Part shown: piece by piece, positions 8,101-14,300 of the stretch
Numbering within the stretch: position 1 is the stretch's first letter
Layout of the letters: every line of letters starts with the position of its first letter
Assembly (NCBI GenBank): GCA_943360385.1
Contig: CALRIM020000079.1
Coordinates: 1-14,510, forward strand
DNA length: 14,510 nt
Source of the DNA: CAJBVG01 sp943360385
GTDB taxonomy: Bacteria; Bacteroidota; Bacteroidia; Sphingobacteriales; Sphingobacteriaceae
Reading direction: 5' to 3'
The notes under the pieces: model-generated
The model's input: the letters and a program-made list of their open reading frames with translations, nothing else
Databases searched by the model: none
What the model was told of the DNA's origin: nothing
Program-made: the position numbers and the translations under genes

Positions 8101-10842
8101 ACTACTGATACTTAGGTTCGATAAGTTAGAGGCTTCTCGTGTGACTACTACGGTATAGGTTTTGGTGGTCGTTCCATCCTCCGCCGTTACTACCGTGGTA
8201 ATGGTATTGGCTCCTATGGATAAGGATATACTGCTTGATGCTGCTCCACTGGCTACGGTTGTTCCGTTTACTTTAATGGTAGCGGTGGCGTCTGATACTG
8301 TTGGGGTAAGGGTTATAGCTGTTGTTCCACTAGAAACACTTGCTGTGTAATTTGTGGTATTTGTTGCAAAACTTGGACTTAAGGTACCACTGCTAATGGT
8401 TATGTTCGATAAATTGGCATTCGTAGAGGGTACTCTTGTTACCACAAGGGTATAGGTCTTTGTAGTCACACCGTCTCCTGCGGTAACTACCGTGGTAATT
8501 GTTGTAGTGCCTATAGATAAGGGAATACTGCTCGAAGCGGTTCCACTGGCAACCGTTGTTCCATTAACGATAATCGTTGCCTGACTATTTGTTCTAGTTG
8601 GGGTAATCGTTATTGCACTCGTTACATAACTTACACTTGCTGTGTAACTGATGGTGCCCGATGCAAAACTTGGACTTAAGGTACCACTGCTTAGCGTTAA
8701 ATTTGATAAAGTTGCATCTGTGTATAACACGGTAACGGTTACAGTTGCACAAGTTGTGGTGTTACAAGTGCCACTGTATCGTACATAATAAGTCGTAGTG
8801 GTGGTTGGCGAAACCGTGATACTATTCCCCGTTCCTGCGGAGGTTCCTCCACATGAACTGGTAAACCATTCTGCTATTGCTCCTAATCCTGCACTTCCTC
8901 CGGCAACGGTTAAAGTAGTGCTAGAACCATTGATGATCGTTGTAGTTCCTGTAGCTCCAGTTGGGGCAATCGAGGTCGCATTTACGGTGACTACTGCTGA
9001 TCCCGAGGTGCTGGTTGCTGGGCAACCATTTGCATCTGCAATAGAACTGATGGTATAGGTGGTGTTAGCGCTTGGACTAACTGGTATGTTACTCCCACTG
9101 GTATAACTGCTTACTGTAGCTCCTCCACTTGGAGAACCACTGTACACTACCGAATAGGGAGGTACTCCGCCTGTAATGGTGACTACCAAGTTGGCCGTTG
9201 AGCCATTACAGATAGTACTCGTTCCACTGATGGTAGCGGTGATACTTGGACAAATAGGAACTATTTCACCGGTAGATAAGATAGAGGCTGCACTTGATTG
9301 ACCCGTTGTAGGGTTTGTAAATTGTATTTGAGATAATTGAGTGGGTGTTAAACCTGTTGCATCTGTTCCCACAAATATTCTTCCTGCGGTGGCTGAGGCT
9401 GCTCCATTGTAACCTCCTGTCCATCCTGTAATCGTTAATATAGTAGCGCCTGTCCAAGATTGTGCATTACTCGCGGCAAAGGTTAAAGTATGAGATCCTG
9501 TTCCCAGGGCAATAGTTGAATTAGCTGTTAAAGTTAGCGTTCCTGCAGTTTCAGTAAATCCAGTGGTCGTTCCAGTGCTGAGAGTTCCTCCACTTAAAGT
9601 TACTGGTCCTGCATCTGCTAGTACTCCCGAGGCTCCGAAGCTTACATTACCTGCCTTAACGGTGGTTCCACCATCATACGTATTCGCTCCTGCTAATACG
9701 ATGCGACCAGAAACAGTTGGCAAGCGATCGAAAATAATACTCGAATTAGATCCACCGATTGCTCCTGCAAAAGTATACACACCTGAACTTCCGGTAGTAA
9801 TGTCTCCCCCTACGGTAATCGTACGAGTTTGAGATGTTCCTAAGCTAACATCGCTATTAAAGGTAAAACTGGCATTGGCATTGGTTAACACTGGGGCATT
9901 CCCCAACATAAAATCTCCTCCAATAGTAATACTAGAAACAGCTGGAACTCTTAAAACAGTACTATTCCCTGCTATTACTCCTCCATTAATGGTGAAGGGA
10001 CCCGCACCTATTGCATTAATATTGTTTCCCAAAATAATGGTTCCATCATTCAGCGTAAACCCACCAGGATAAGCATTGGGTTGAGCTCCAATAACCCAAG
10101 TACCTCCACCATTTTTGATAAACCCAGTACCTGCATTAGCAACAACTGCCTGTGCAGCCCAATTCAAAGTAGATCCTGTTCCAATATCAAAGGTTGCTAT
10201 TCGGCCACCTTCAGCATTACAATCAAGATACAAGGTCCCGTTTGGTGTCCAATTGACTGTAGAACCATTGGTTATCGTAAGGCCAAGAACACGTCTTCCA
10301 CCCGTAAAACCAATATTACTATTTGCTGTAAATACAAGATTGGAACAATCTACATAAGCCTCCGTAAAAGGATCTGAACCCGTTGTACTCCAATTACTTG
10401 AATTAATATTTGCGGATGTACCATCAGTGTTCCAATACAATGAGCTAATTACCCTATTAACTTGGATTGTATACGTTTTGGTCGTAATACCGTCACTAGC
10501 AGTAACTACAACCAAAATGTTAGTTACCCCATATGGGGCAGAAATAGACCCTGAAGGCGAACCACTTGCAACGGAAACTCCATTCACCGTGATGGTAGCA
10601 GCTCCGTCGGCTGCTGTAGGAGTTAAAATGACAGAAGGTATTGTAGGATCAATTGTTATACTATAACTAGTAGTCCCCGAAGAAAAACTAGAGCTTAATG
10701 GAATGTTTACTGCCGAAAAAGCAACAGTTAAATTAGATAAATTAGCATCCGATGAAGCTTTAGTAGTGGTAATATTTAAAAAAGTTATTGCAAGTAAACA
10801 CAATAAACCACGTAGATACAGTTTGAGAGAGGGCGTAATCAT
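1..10842 (-). CDS. Giant modular surface protein with MBG repeat array (C-terminus outside window)
   Basis: One open frame of 3,614 codons runs from ATG 10840-10842 to base 1; every triplet was checked and none is a stop. An in-frame stop at 10894-10896 lies upstream, and this ATG is the first start codon after it. Domains by residue: signal peptide 1-29; cadherin-like 32-131; autotransporter-associated beta-strand module 137-529; two Ig-like domains 531-708; five cadherin-like repeats 709-1196; second autotransporter-like module 1203-1595; two cadherin-like repeats 1600-1794; Ig-like domain 1795-1906; MBG repeats from 1907 to the edge. No catalytic motif is visible. The composition is rich in Thr, Ser, Gly and Ala, as in long extracellular fibres. 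By family, such proteins are Sec-exported, moved across the outer membrane by T9SS, and act as adhesins or stalks; that role is inference. A T9SS sorting domain would be expected beyond the left edge but is not visible. The visible part exceeds 300 kDa. The gene lies 524 bp downstream of a related MBG gene on the same strand. Confidence 0.93.
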   Translation of the reverse strand, partial: MITPSLKLYLRGLLCLLAITFLNITTTKASSDANLSNLTVAFSAVNIPLSSSFSSGTTSYSITIDPTIPSVILTPTAADGAATITVNGVSVASGSPSGSISAPYGVTNILVVVTASDGITTKTYTIQVNRVISSLYWNTDGTSANINSSNWSTTGSDPFTEAYVDCSNLVFTANSNIGFTGGRRVLGLTITNGSTVNWTPNGTLYLDCNAEGGRIATFDIGTGSTLNWAAQAVVANAGTGFIKNGGGTWVIGAQPNAYPGGFTLNDGTIILGNNINAIGAGPFTINGGVIAGNSTVLRVPAVSSITIGGDFMLGNAPVLTNANASFTFNSDVSLGTSQTRTITVGGDITTGSSGVYTFAGAIGGSNSSIIFDRLPTVSGRIVLAGANTYDGGTTVKAGNVSFGASGVLADAGPVTLSGGTLSTGTTTGFTETAGTLTLTANSTIALGTGSHTLTFAASNAQSWTGATILTITGWTGGYNGAASATAGRIFVGTDATGLTPTQLSQIQFTNPTTGQSSAASILSTGEIVPICPSITATISGTSTICNGSTANLVVTITGGVPPYSVVYSGSPSGGATVSSYTSGSNIPVSPSANTTYTISSIADANGCPATSTSGSAVVTVNATSIAPTGATGTTTIINGSSTTLTVAGGSAGLGAIAEWFTSSCGGTSAGTGNSITVSPTTTTTYYVRYSGTCNTTTCATVTVTVLYTDATLSNLTLSSGTLSPSFASGTISYTASVSYVTSAITITPTRTNSQATIIVNGTTVASGTASSSIPLSIGTTTITTVVTAGDGVTTKTYTLVVTRVPSTNANLSNITISSGTLSPSFATNTTNYTASVSSGTTAITLTPTVSDATATIKVNGTTVASGAASSSISLSIGANTITTVVTAEDGTTTKTYTVVVTREASNLSNLSISSGTLSPSFSSNTTSYTASVSNATTSITLTPTASDGISTLTVNGTAVASGATTGSISLSVGTNTITTIVTSDDGTTTRTYTVVVTRAASTNANLSSLTISSGTLTPSFATNTTSYTATVSNATSSITITPTVSDATATIKVNGSTVASGATSSSISLSIGVNTINTVVTAEDGSTTKTYTVSVTRQSTDASLSNITISSGTLSPSFATGTTSYTAIVSNATSAITLTPTSTNNQATITVNGTTVTSGSASGSIALSVGSNTITTVVTAGDGIATNTYTIAVTRVTNDTLYWNTNGTSANIVNSNWSTTAVAPFTEAFANYKNIVFTTTSNITYTTNRPIKSLTIRNGSTVNWTTAGTLSISANEIAGSVATFDIGTGSTLNWNAQTILNTNGNGIIKNGGGFWNIGSQTGAFNGGFTLNAGSILFGASVNSLGIGPLTINGGVIAANGVVGKTPNVSGLTIGGDFMFGNSPTLSTADGSITFGCLVSLGSSQTRKITVGGNITTGNTGVYTFSGVISGSNSGIIFDRLPASSGRIVLSGANTYNGGTTILGGRVSFGASGVLADAGPVTLSGGTLNTGNTTGFTETAGTLNLTANSTIALGTGSHTLTFAASNGQSWTSSTVLTITGWTGGYDNLSSATAGKIFIGTDATGLTATQLSQIQFTHPTTGINHTAKLLSTGELVPSGSSDANLSNFTISNGTLSPSFASGTISYTASVSNATSVIAVTPTTSNSQATITVNGTTVASGTTTGSLPLTVGNNTITTIVTAGDLNTTKTYSVVVTRAPSIDATLSSLSISSGTLSPSFASGTISYSASVTNATTSITLTPTTTVGTATITVNGTAVTSGSASGSITLSVGVNTITTVVTAEDGVTTKTYTVSITRIPPPTISTSGSLSALSTTYGTASSSTSFNVSGTNMLAGILVSPPAGFEVSADNSTFTSTVTIGAAGAITSTPVYIRLHASNIVGNYSGNISLTSTSATSVDVATVLSTVSQREITVTAQIKTKVYGESDPSFTYTYSPALIGADAFAGSLSRAAGENIGKYLINKNNLTLGSNYNITYVADSLSVTTKTITVTAQAKTKVYGEVDPTFTYTFTPALIGADAFTGTLARATGENIAKYVINKNTLSLSANYNITYVADSLEITAKTITVTAQAKTKVYGEVDPSFTYTYSPALIGTDAFTGALARAAGENIGKYVIYKNNLSLGSNYNITYVADSLTISAKPITVTAQAKTKVYGETDPTFTYTYTPSLIGADAFTGSLSRAAGENIGKYVINKNTLTLGSNYNITYVADSLAITAKTITVTAQAKTKVYGESDPSFTYTYSPALIGADAFAGSLSRAAGENIGKYIINKNTLSLGSNYSITYVADSLAITAKTITVTAQAKTKVYGEVDPSFTYSYSPALIGADAFTGTLDRAAGENIGKYIINKNDLSLGSNYTITYVADSLSITAKAITVTAQAKTKVYGESDPSFTYSYSPALIGGDAFTGTLARATGENIGKYVINKNNLSLGSNYTITYVTDSLAITAKTITVTAQAKTKVYGESDPSFTYTYSPALIGADAFTGSLSRAAGENIGKYIINKNTLTLGSNYNITFVADSLAITAKTITVTAQAKTKVYGEVDPTLTYTFTPALIGADGFTGSLSRTAGENIGKYIINKNDLSLGSNYTITYVADSLAINAKTITVTAQAKIKVYGEVDPSFTYSYSPALIGADAFTGTLARAAGENIGKYSIIQGTLALTSNYAITYDDDSLRITAKSITVTAQAKTKVYGEVDPSFTYSYSPALIGADAFTGSLSRATGENIGKYSIVQGTLALTSNYAITYDDDSLSITAKTITVTAQAKTKVYGEVDPSFTYSYSPALIGADAFTGSLARASGENIGKYVINKNTLSLGSNYNITYVADSLAITAKSITVTAQAKTKVYGESDPSFTYSFTPTLIGVDAFTGTLARAAGENIGKYVINKNTLTLGSNYTITYFADSLSITAKTITVTALAKTKVYGEVDPALTYTYTPALIGADAFTGALSRAAGENIGKYVINKNNLSLSSNYNITYVADSLTITAKTITVTAQAKTKVYGETGPSFTYSYSPALIGADAFTGTLARAAGENIGKYVINKNTLSLGSNYTISYVADSLAITAKTITVTAQAKTKVYGETDPSFTYTYSPALIGADAFTGNLSRVAGENIGKYVINKNNLSLGSNYNITYVADSLAITAKSITVTAHPKTKVYGESDPSFTYSYSPALIGADSFTGSLARTAGENIGKYSIVQGTLALTSNYTITYADDSLSITAKTITVTAQAKTKVYGESDPSFTYTYSPALIGADAFTGTLARAAGENIGKYSIVQGTLTLTSNYAITYADDSLSITAKTITVTAQAKTKMYGEVDPALTYSYTPALIGADAFTGNLSRVAGENIGKYSIVQGTLALTSNYAITYDDDSLSITAKTITVTAQAKTKVYGEVDPSLTYTYTPVLIGTDAFTGTLDRAAGENIGKYVINKNNLSLGSNYNITYVADSLAITAKTITVTAQAKTKVYGEVDPALTYTYSPALIGTDAFTGTLARASGENIGKYVISKNTLSLGSNYNITYVADSLAITAKTITVTAQAKTKIYGEVDPALTYTYSPALIGADAFTGSLSRAVGENIGKYVITKNNLTLGSNYNIIYVGDSLSISAKTITVTAQAKTKVYGEVDPALTYSYSPALIGADAFTGS
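4073..5104 (-). repeat. 120-bp identical block shared by MBG units four apart
   Basis: Positions 4073-4192 and 4985-5104 are identical over 120 bp and lie 912 bp (four units) apart. Both encode the private variant AFAGSLSRA, where other units in the array have AFTGS or similar. The three units in between differ. This points to duplication or gene conversion between non-adjacent units. Confidence 0.75.
5125..5460 (-). other. Ig-like domain preceding the MBG array (residues 1795-1906)
   Basis: Begins PPPTISTSGSLSALSTTYG and includes SPPAGFEVSADNSTF, STPVYIRLHAS and VGNYSGNISLTS. This strand pattern is common in Bacteroidota secreted proteins, where it often stands next to MBG repeats. It has no cysteine and no visible catalytic residue. 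It passes directly into the first MBG unit through the short junction STVSQRE. Confidence 0.65.
5461..6045 (-). repeat. Two cadherin-like beta-sandwich repeats (residues 1600-1794)
   Basis: Copies start at DANLSNFTISNG (residue 1600) and DATLSSLSISSG (residue 1699), 99 residues apart, and end TKTYSVVVTR and TKTYTVSITR. They belong to the same family as the five-copy block but lie beyond the second autotransporter-like module. So the architecture cadherin-like, autotransporter-like, more domains occurs twice in the protein. Confidence 0.87.
6058..7236 (-). repeat. Autotransporter-associated beta-strand module, copy 2 (residues 1203-1595)
   Basis: Starts WNTNGTSAN and ends LSTGELVP, with the same landmarks as copy 1: TFDIGTGSTLNW, IIKNGGG, FDRLPASSGRIVLSGANTY, VSFGASGVLADAGPVTL and SWTSSTVLTITGW. 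Both copies span 393 residues with no net insertion or deletion. At the DNA level many third positions differ, so the duplication is not recent. It is followed after four residues by the next cadherin-like repeat. Confidence 0.82.
7255..8718 (-). repeat. Five tandem cadherin-like beta-sandwich repeats (residues 709-1196)
   Basis: Copies start near residues 709, 808, 905, 1003 and 1101, a spacing of 96-99 residues. Each opens with an LS-N/S-L-T/S-I-SSGTLSPSF pattern, passes through TSYTASVSNATTSITLTPT and VNGTTVASG, and ends VVTAEDGTTKTYTVVVTR. This is the Cadherin-like family seen elsewhere in both genes. Unlike the MBG units, these copies vary by a few codons in length. They separate the Ig-like domains from the second autotransporter-like module. 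Confidence 0.88.
8719..9252 (-). other. Two Ig-like domains (residues 531-708)
   Basis: The first domain begins CPSITATISGTSTICNGS and includes ITGGVPPYSVVYSG, the pattern of SprB/PKD-like beta-sandwich repeats in Bacteroidota adhesins. The second, from about residue 625, includes TTTIINGSSTTLTVAGG, AEWFTSSCGGT and SPTTTTTYYVRYSGTC, an Ig-like pattern (Ig_7 type) common in T9SS cargo. These domains hold most of the cysteines seen in the protein, so local disulfides are plausible. Exact domain borders are uncertain. Confidence 0.7.
9256..10434 (-). repeat. Autotransporter-associated beta-strand module, copy 1 (residues 137-529)
   Basis: Starts at WNTDGTSAN and ends LSTGEIVP. It carries repeated Gly- and Thr-rich strands (TFDIGTGSTLNW, KNGGGTWVIG), one clear PATR motif GRIVLAGANTYDGGTT around residues 379-394, and a tail (463-529) with SWTGATILTITGW and GTDATGLTPTQLSQIQF. 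This is typical of beta-helix stalks in bacterial surface proteins. It is matched residue for residue in length by a second copy 3,198 bp further along the gene. The fold is inferred from family resemblance. Confidence 0.82.
10450..10749 (-). other. Cadherin-like beta-sandwich domain, first copy (residues 32-131)
   Basis: Begins DANLSNLTVAF and ends TASDGITTKTYTIQVNR, the start and end signatures of the Cadherin-like beta-sandwich family (Pfam PF12733 by recall). The middle has the usual LTPTAADGAATITVNG strand pair. It sits directly after the signal peptide and is the outermost N-terminal domain. It is more diverged from the five-copy block downstream than those copies are from each other. 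Confidence 0.82.
10756..10842 (-). other. Sec signal peptide of the giant protein
   Basis: Residues 1-29 have a short N-region with Lys7 and Arg11, a hydrophobic core (GLLCLLAITFL, residues 12-22) and a polar end, TTTKA, that would be cut after Ala29. The mature protein would begin SSDANLS at the first cadherin-like domain. The Cys at residue 15 sits inside the core with no acidic or small-residue pattern typical of a lipobox, so a Sec/SPI-type cut looks more likely than a lipoprotein. It supports ATG 10840-10842 as the true start. Confidence 0.8.
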
Positions 10843-10891
10843 TATTAGTAAAGTATATTTTAAAACGAAGGAAGGTACTGTATTAAAAATA

Positions 10892-10921
10892 CATTATTAA
10901 TATACTATCATATTAATAATG
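10892..10921. promoter_or_regulatory. Perfect 12-bp inverted repeat upstream of the giant gene
   Basis: Arms CATTATTAATAT (10892-10903) and ATATTAATAATG (10910-10921) are exact reverse complements around a 6-nt spacer. The element ends 50 bp before the start codon of the giant gene. On the minus strand the right-hand arm is followed by TATTTTTAATAC, so a weak leader terminator or attenuator is possible, but the stem is almost wholly A-T. A dimeric regulator site is the other option. Role unknown. Confidence 0.5.
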
Positions 10922-11070
10922 AGCATAACCGAGGCTAAATTTGTACACTAAATGGGTTTTTATGTTTCTAGAAAAATAAATAACAAGAATCCATAAATCC
11001 TATTACATAAGGAATACTTCGCGATGATAGTAATACCAAGGGGTAATAATCCGATTACCGTTTTATCATC

Positions 11071-11080
11071 TAATGCATTA
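11071..11080. repeat. 10-bp palindrome TAATGCATTA
   Basis: An uninterrupted self-complementary decamer three bases away from the 10-bp inverted repeat at 11083-11110. It could be a small dimer-binding site or chance in AT-rich sequence; the sequence alone does not decide. Confidence 0.25.
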
Positions 11081-11082
11081 AG

Positions 11083-11110
11083 TTATTCATAATCTAACTA
11101 TTATGAATAA
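11083..11110. repeat. Perfect 10-bp inverted repeat in the intergenic region
   Basis: Arms TTATTCATAA (11083-11092) and TTATGAATAA (11101-11110) flank the 8-nt spacer TCTAACTA. It lies about 260 bp past the stop of the upstream gene and about 240 bp before the giant gene. No T-run follows on the minus strand, so it is not a canonical intrinsic terminator. Confidence 0.4.
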
Positions 11111-11366
11111 TGAATATTTTATTCACTTAGGTTATTTAATACAAAGGCATGCTTATTCAATCATCAGACATTTCACCTTCTCTACAAATTGAAAATAATT
11201 TAACTCCAGGGATTTAAATTATTCAAATTGTATGTGATGAATATATTAAGAACTTTGAAGTAATCGTAAAATAAATATACTAGAATAGATTCTGCAATTT
11301 GCTTTGTAATGCTATCCTTAAATAAAATTAATACTGATGGAGAATGAGCTGAACTCCTATTATATT

Positions 11367-14300
11367 TTAGTTTTCAACATTTAACAAGGTTATGTACCCG
11401 GTAATTGCTTTGTAATTAGTTCCCAATTCAACTATATAATAATATGTTTCCTCTTCTAATAATAATCCATTTAAAGTACCATTCCAATCGTTGTTATATC
11501 CAATTTTACTATACATCACTCTACCATTTCTATCGTAAATGGTTACTTTATTCTCTGGGTATTCGGAGATATTTTTTATTACCCAATAATCATTTACCCC
11601 ATCTTCATTAGGTGTTAACACATTGCTTGGTTCTAATCTAACTTGATTTACAACAACCGTATAGGTTTTAGTGGTTACTCCATCTTCTGCTGTAACCAAT
11701 ATGGATAACATATTATTACCTTCAACCAAATTTATGAGGTCGGATAGGGCTCCACTTTTTACAGGTATTCCATTAATGCTTATGCTTGCCGAACTATCTG
11801 TTGCAAAAGGAGTAAGGTTGATGGATGTGGTATTAATAGCCACATTTGCTGTATAGTTTAACATGTTTTTGTCAAAAGCAGGAGATAAGGTTCCATTTTG
11901 AACAATGAGATTGCTTAAGGTTGCATCCGATAATCCTTGGATGGTTAGCACATCACCAACAAATACGATGCTGTAATTTTTAGGTAAGCTTAAGGTTCCT
12001 TGGTAAATTTCATAATCTCCTATCGTTTCGCCTATTGCTCTTGTTAAAGTACCAGTAAAGGCATCGGATCCAATTAATGCTGGAGAGAAGGTATAGGTTA
12101 AGGATGGATCTAATTCACCAACTCTTTTTGTTTTAGGTTCGGCAGTAACCGTGATGGTTTTTGCAGTGATCGTTAAACTATCGGCAACATAAAGAAGTAT
12201 ATAGTTTGATCCTAGTGCCAAGGTATTTTGTGTAATGGCATACTTCCCGATATTCTCTCCTACTGCTCTTGATAGTTCTCCGATGAATGCATCACCAGGA
12301 TTCAAGGCAGGAGCATAGGTGTAAGTCAATAATGGATCAAGTTCACCATACTCTTTTGTTTTTGCAACTGCAGTAACCGTAATTGTTTTTTCAATGATAT
12401 TAAGTGAATCATCATCATAGCTAATAACATAATTTGTACTTAGTGATAGTGTTCCTTGAATGATTGCATAATTACCAATATTCTCTCCTGCTGCTCGCGT
12501 TAAACTTCCACTAAACTCATCTGGACCAATGAGGGCTGGTGCATAACTATACGTAAGTGTTGGATCATCTTCACCATATACTTTTATTTTTGGATCGGCT
12601 ATAACAACTATTTCTTTTGCTTTAATTTCAAAAATCGTAGGTGTATAAATTAATACATAATTAGAACTTAATATTAAACTACCCTTTTCGATATTATATT
12701 CACCAACATTTTCTCCAACTTCTCTAGTTAATAATCCAGAAAATTCATCACCACTTCTAAGTGCAGGGAAATAAGAATAGGTAAATTCAGGATCTACCTC
12801 ACCATAAATTTTCGAAATGCTATTTGCGATAACATTTATTTCTTTCGAAGTAATGCTTAAGCTATCTGCAACATATATGATGCTATAATTTGAACCAGGA
12901 GATAAGGTGTTTTTATTTATTACATATTTTCCAACGTCTTCACCCATTTCCCTACTTAAAGTACCCGTGAATACATCCGTTCCGATTAAAGCTGGAGTGT
13001 ATGTATAGGTAAAAATTGGATCTACTTCTCCATACACTTTTGTTTTCGCATCTGCTGTAACAGTAATGATTTTAGTGGTAATGGCCAACGTATCCGCAAG
13101 GAATAAAATTCTATAATTTGAACCAAGGGATAAAGAATTTTTTCTAATAACATATTTCCCAACATTCTCTCCCTCTGCTCTACTTAAAGAACCTGTAAAT
13201 GCATCGGTTCCGATAAGTGGAGGTGAAAAGTTATAGGTTAATTCAGGATCAATTTCTCCATATACTTTTGTTTTCGAATCTGCAATTACGGTAATCTTTT
13301 TTGCAGCAATTGTTAAACTATCTGCGATGTAAGTAATCGTGTAGTTACTATTTAAGGCAAGTGTATTTTGATTGATACTATATTTTCCAATGTTTTCTCC
13401 AGTTGCTCTCGATAAACTTCCAGTGAAGACATCTGCTCCAACTAAGGCTGGAGCGTAAGTATACGTTAATATCGGATCTACTTCTCCATACACTTTTGTC
13501 TTCGCTACTGCTGTTACTGTAATTGTTTTTGGAGTAATTGCTAAACTATCTGAGATGTAGGTAATGTTATAATTGAAACCAAGTGATAATGTATTTTGAT
13601 TGATGATATACTTGCCAATATTTTCACCGATTGCTCTCGATAATGAACCAGTGAATGCATCACTTCCGATTAAGGCTGGGGCATACGTATACGTTAACGT
13701 TGGATCAACTTCTCCATACACTTTTGTCTTCGCTTCTGCGGTTACTGTAATTGTTTTTGAAGTAATTGCTAAACTATCTGAAATGTAGGTAATGCTATAA
13801 TTGGAACCAAGTGATAATGTATTTTGATTGATGATATACTTGCCAATATTTTCACCGATTGCTCTCGATAATGAACCAGTGAATGCATCACTTCCGATTA
13901 AGGCTGGAGTGTATGTATAGGTTAATACTGGGTCAATTTCTCCATATACTTTTGTTTTTGACTGAGCCGTAACGGTAATTGTTTTAGATGTTATTTTTAA
14001 GGTATCTTCAACATAAATGATACTATAATTTATACCCGCTGATAAGGTATTTTGATTGATCACATATTTTCCAATATTTTCACCCACTGCTCTGCTTAAA
14101 GAACCAGTAAATGCATCACTTCCGATTAAGGCTGGAGCATACGTATACGTTAAAGCAGGATCAACTTCACCATACACTTTTGTTTTTGCATCTGCGGTTA
14201 CCGTAATTGTTTTAGATATAATTGATAAACTATCGGCAACGTAAGTGATGTTATAGTTTATACCAAGTGATAAGTTATTTTTATTGATAATATATTTTCC

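Larger units (their letters stand above)
10843..11366. other. Intergenic region between the two MBG genes
   Basis: This 524-bp AT-rich stretch contains no open frame that I consider real and no recognisable RNA gene. It holds the 3' flank of the upstream gene and the leader of the giant gene. I looked for the Bacteroidota promoter pattern (TTG spaced from TAnnTTTG) on the minus strand and found no convincing match. No GC-rich hairpin followed by a T-run marks an end for the upstream gene. The two inverted repeats listed separately are its only clear structure. No Shine-Dalgarno sequence precedes ATG 10840-10842; the leader there is A/T-rich. Confidence 0.7.

Noticed and set aside
9266..9457. 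Minus-strand frame of 63 codons
   Set aside because: It is in a different phase from the giant gene and wholly inside it, at the end of the first autotransporter-like module. The predicted peptide is low in complexity with no family likeness.
10081..10377. Plus-strand frame of 98 codons with many cysteines
   Set aside because: Antisense to the conserved autotransporter-like module of the giant gene. The Cys/Ser richness is explained by the Gly/Thr codons on the other strand.
1..10842. Giant frame as a frameshifted or decaying pseudogene
   Set aside because: Triplet-by-triplet reading found no stop, and repeat phase is kept throughout, so there is no sign of decay.
10703..10900. Plus-strand frame of 65 codons spanning the start of the giant gene
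   Set aside because: It overlaps the signal peptide and first domain antisense and ends inside the leader inverted repeat. No ribosome site or family match is visible.
11083..11110. Intrinsic terminator of the upstream gene
   Set aside because: The stem is AT-rich, lies about 260 bp past the stop codon, and is not followed by a T-run on the minus strand.
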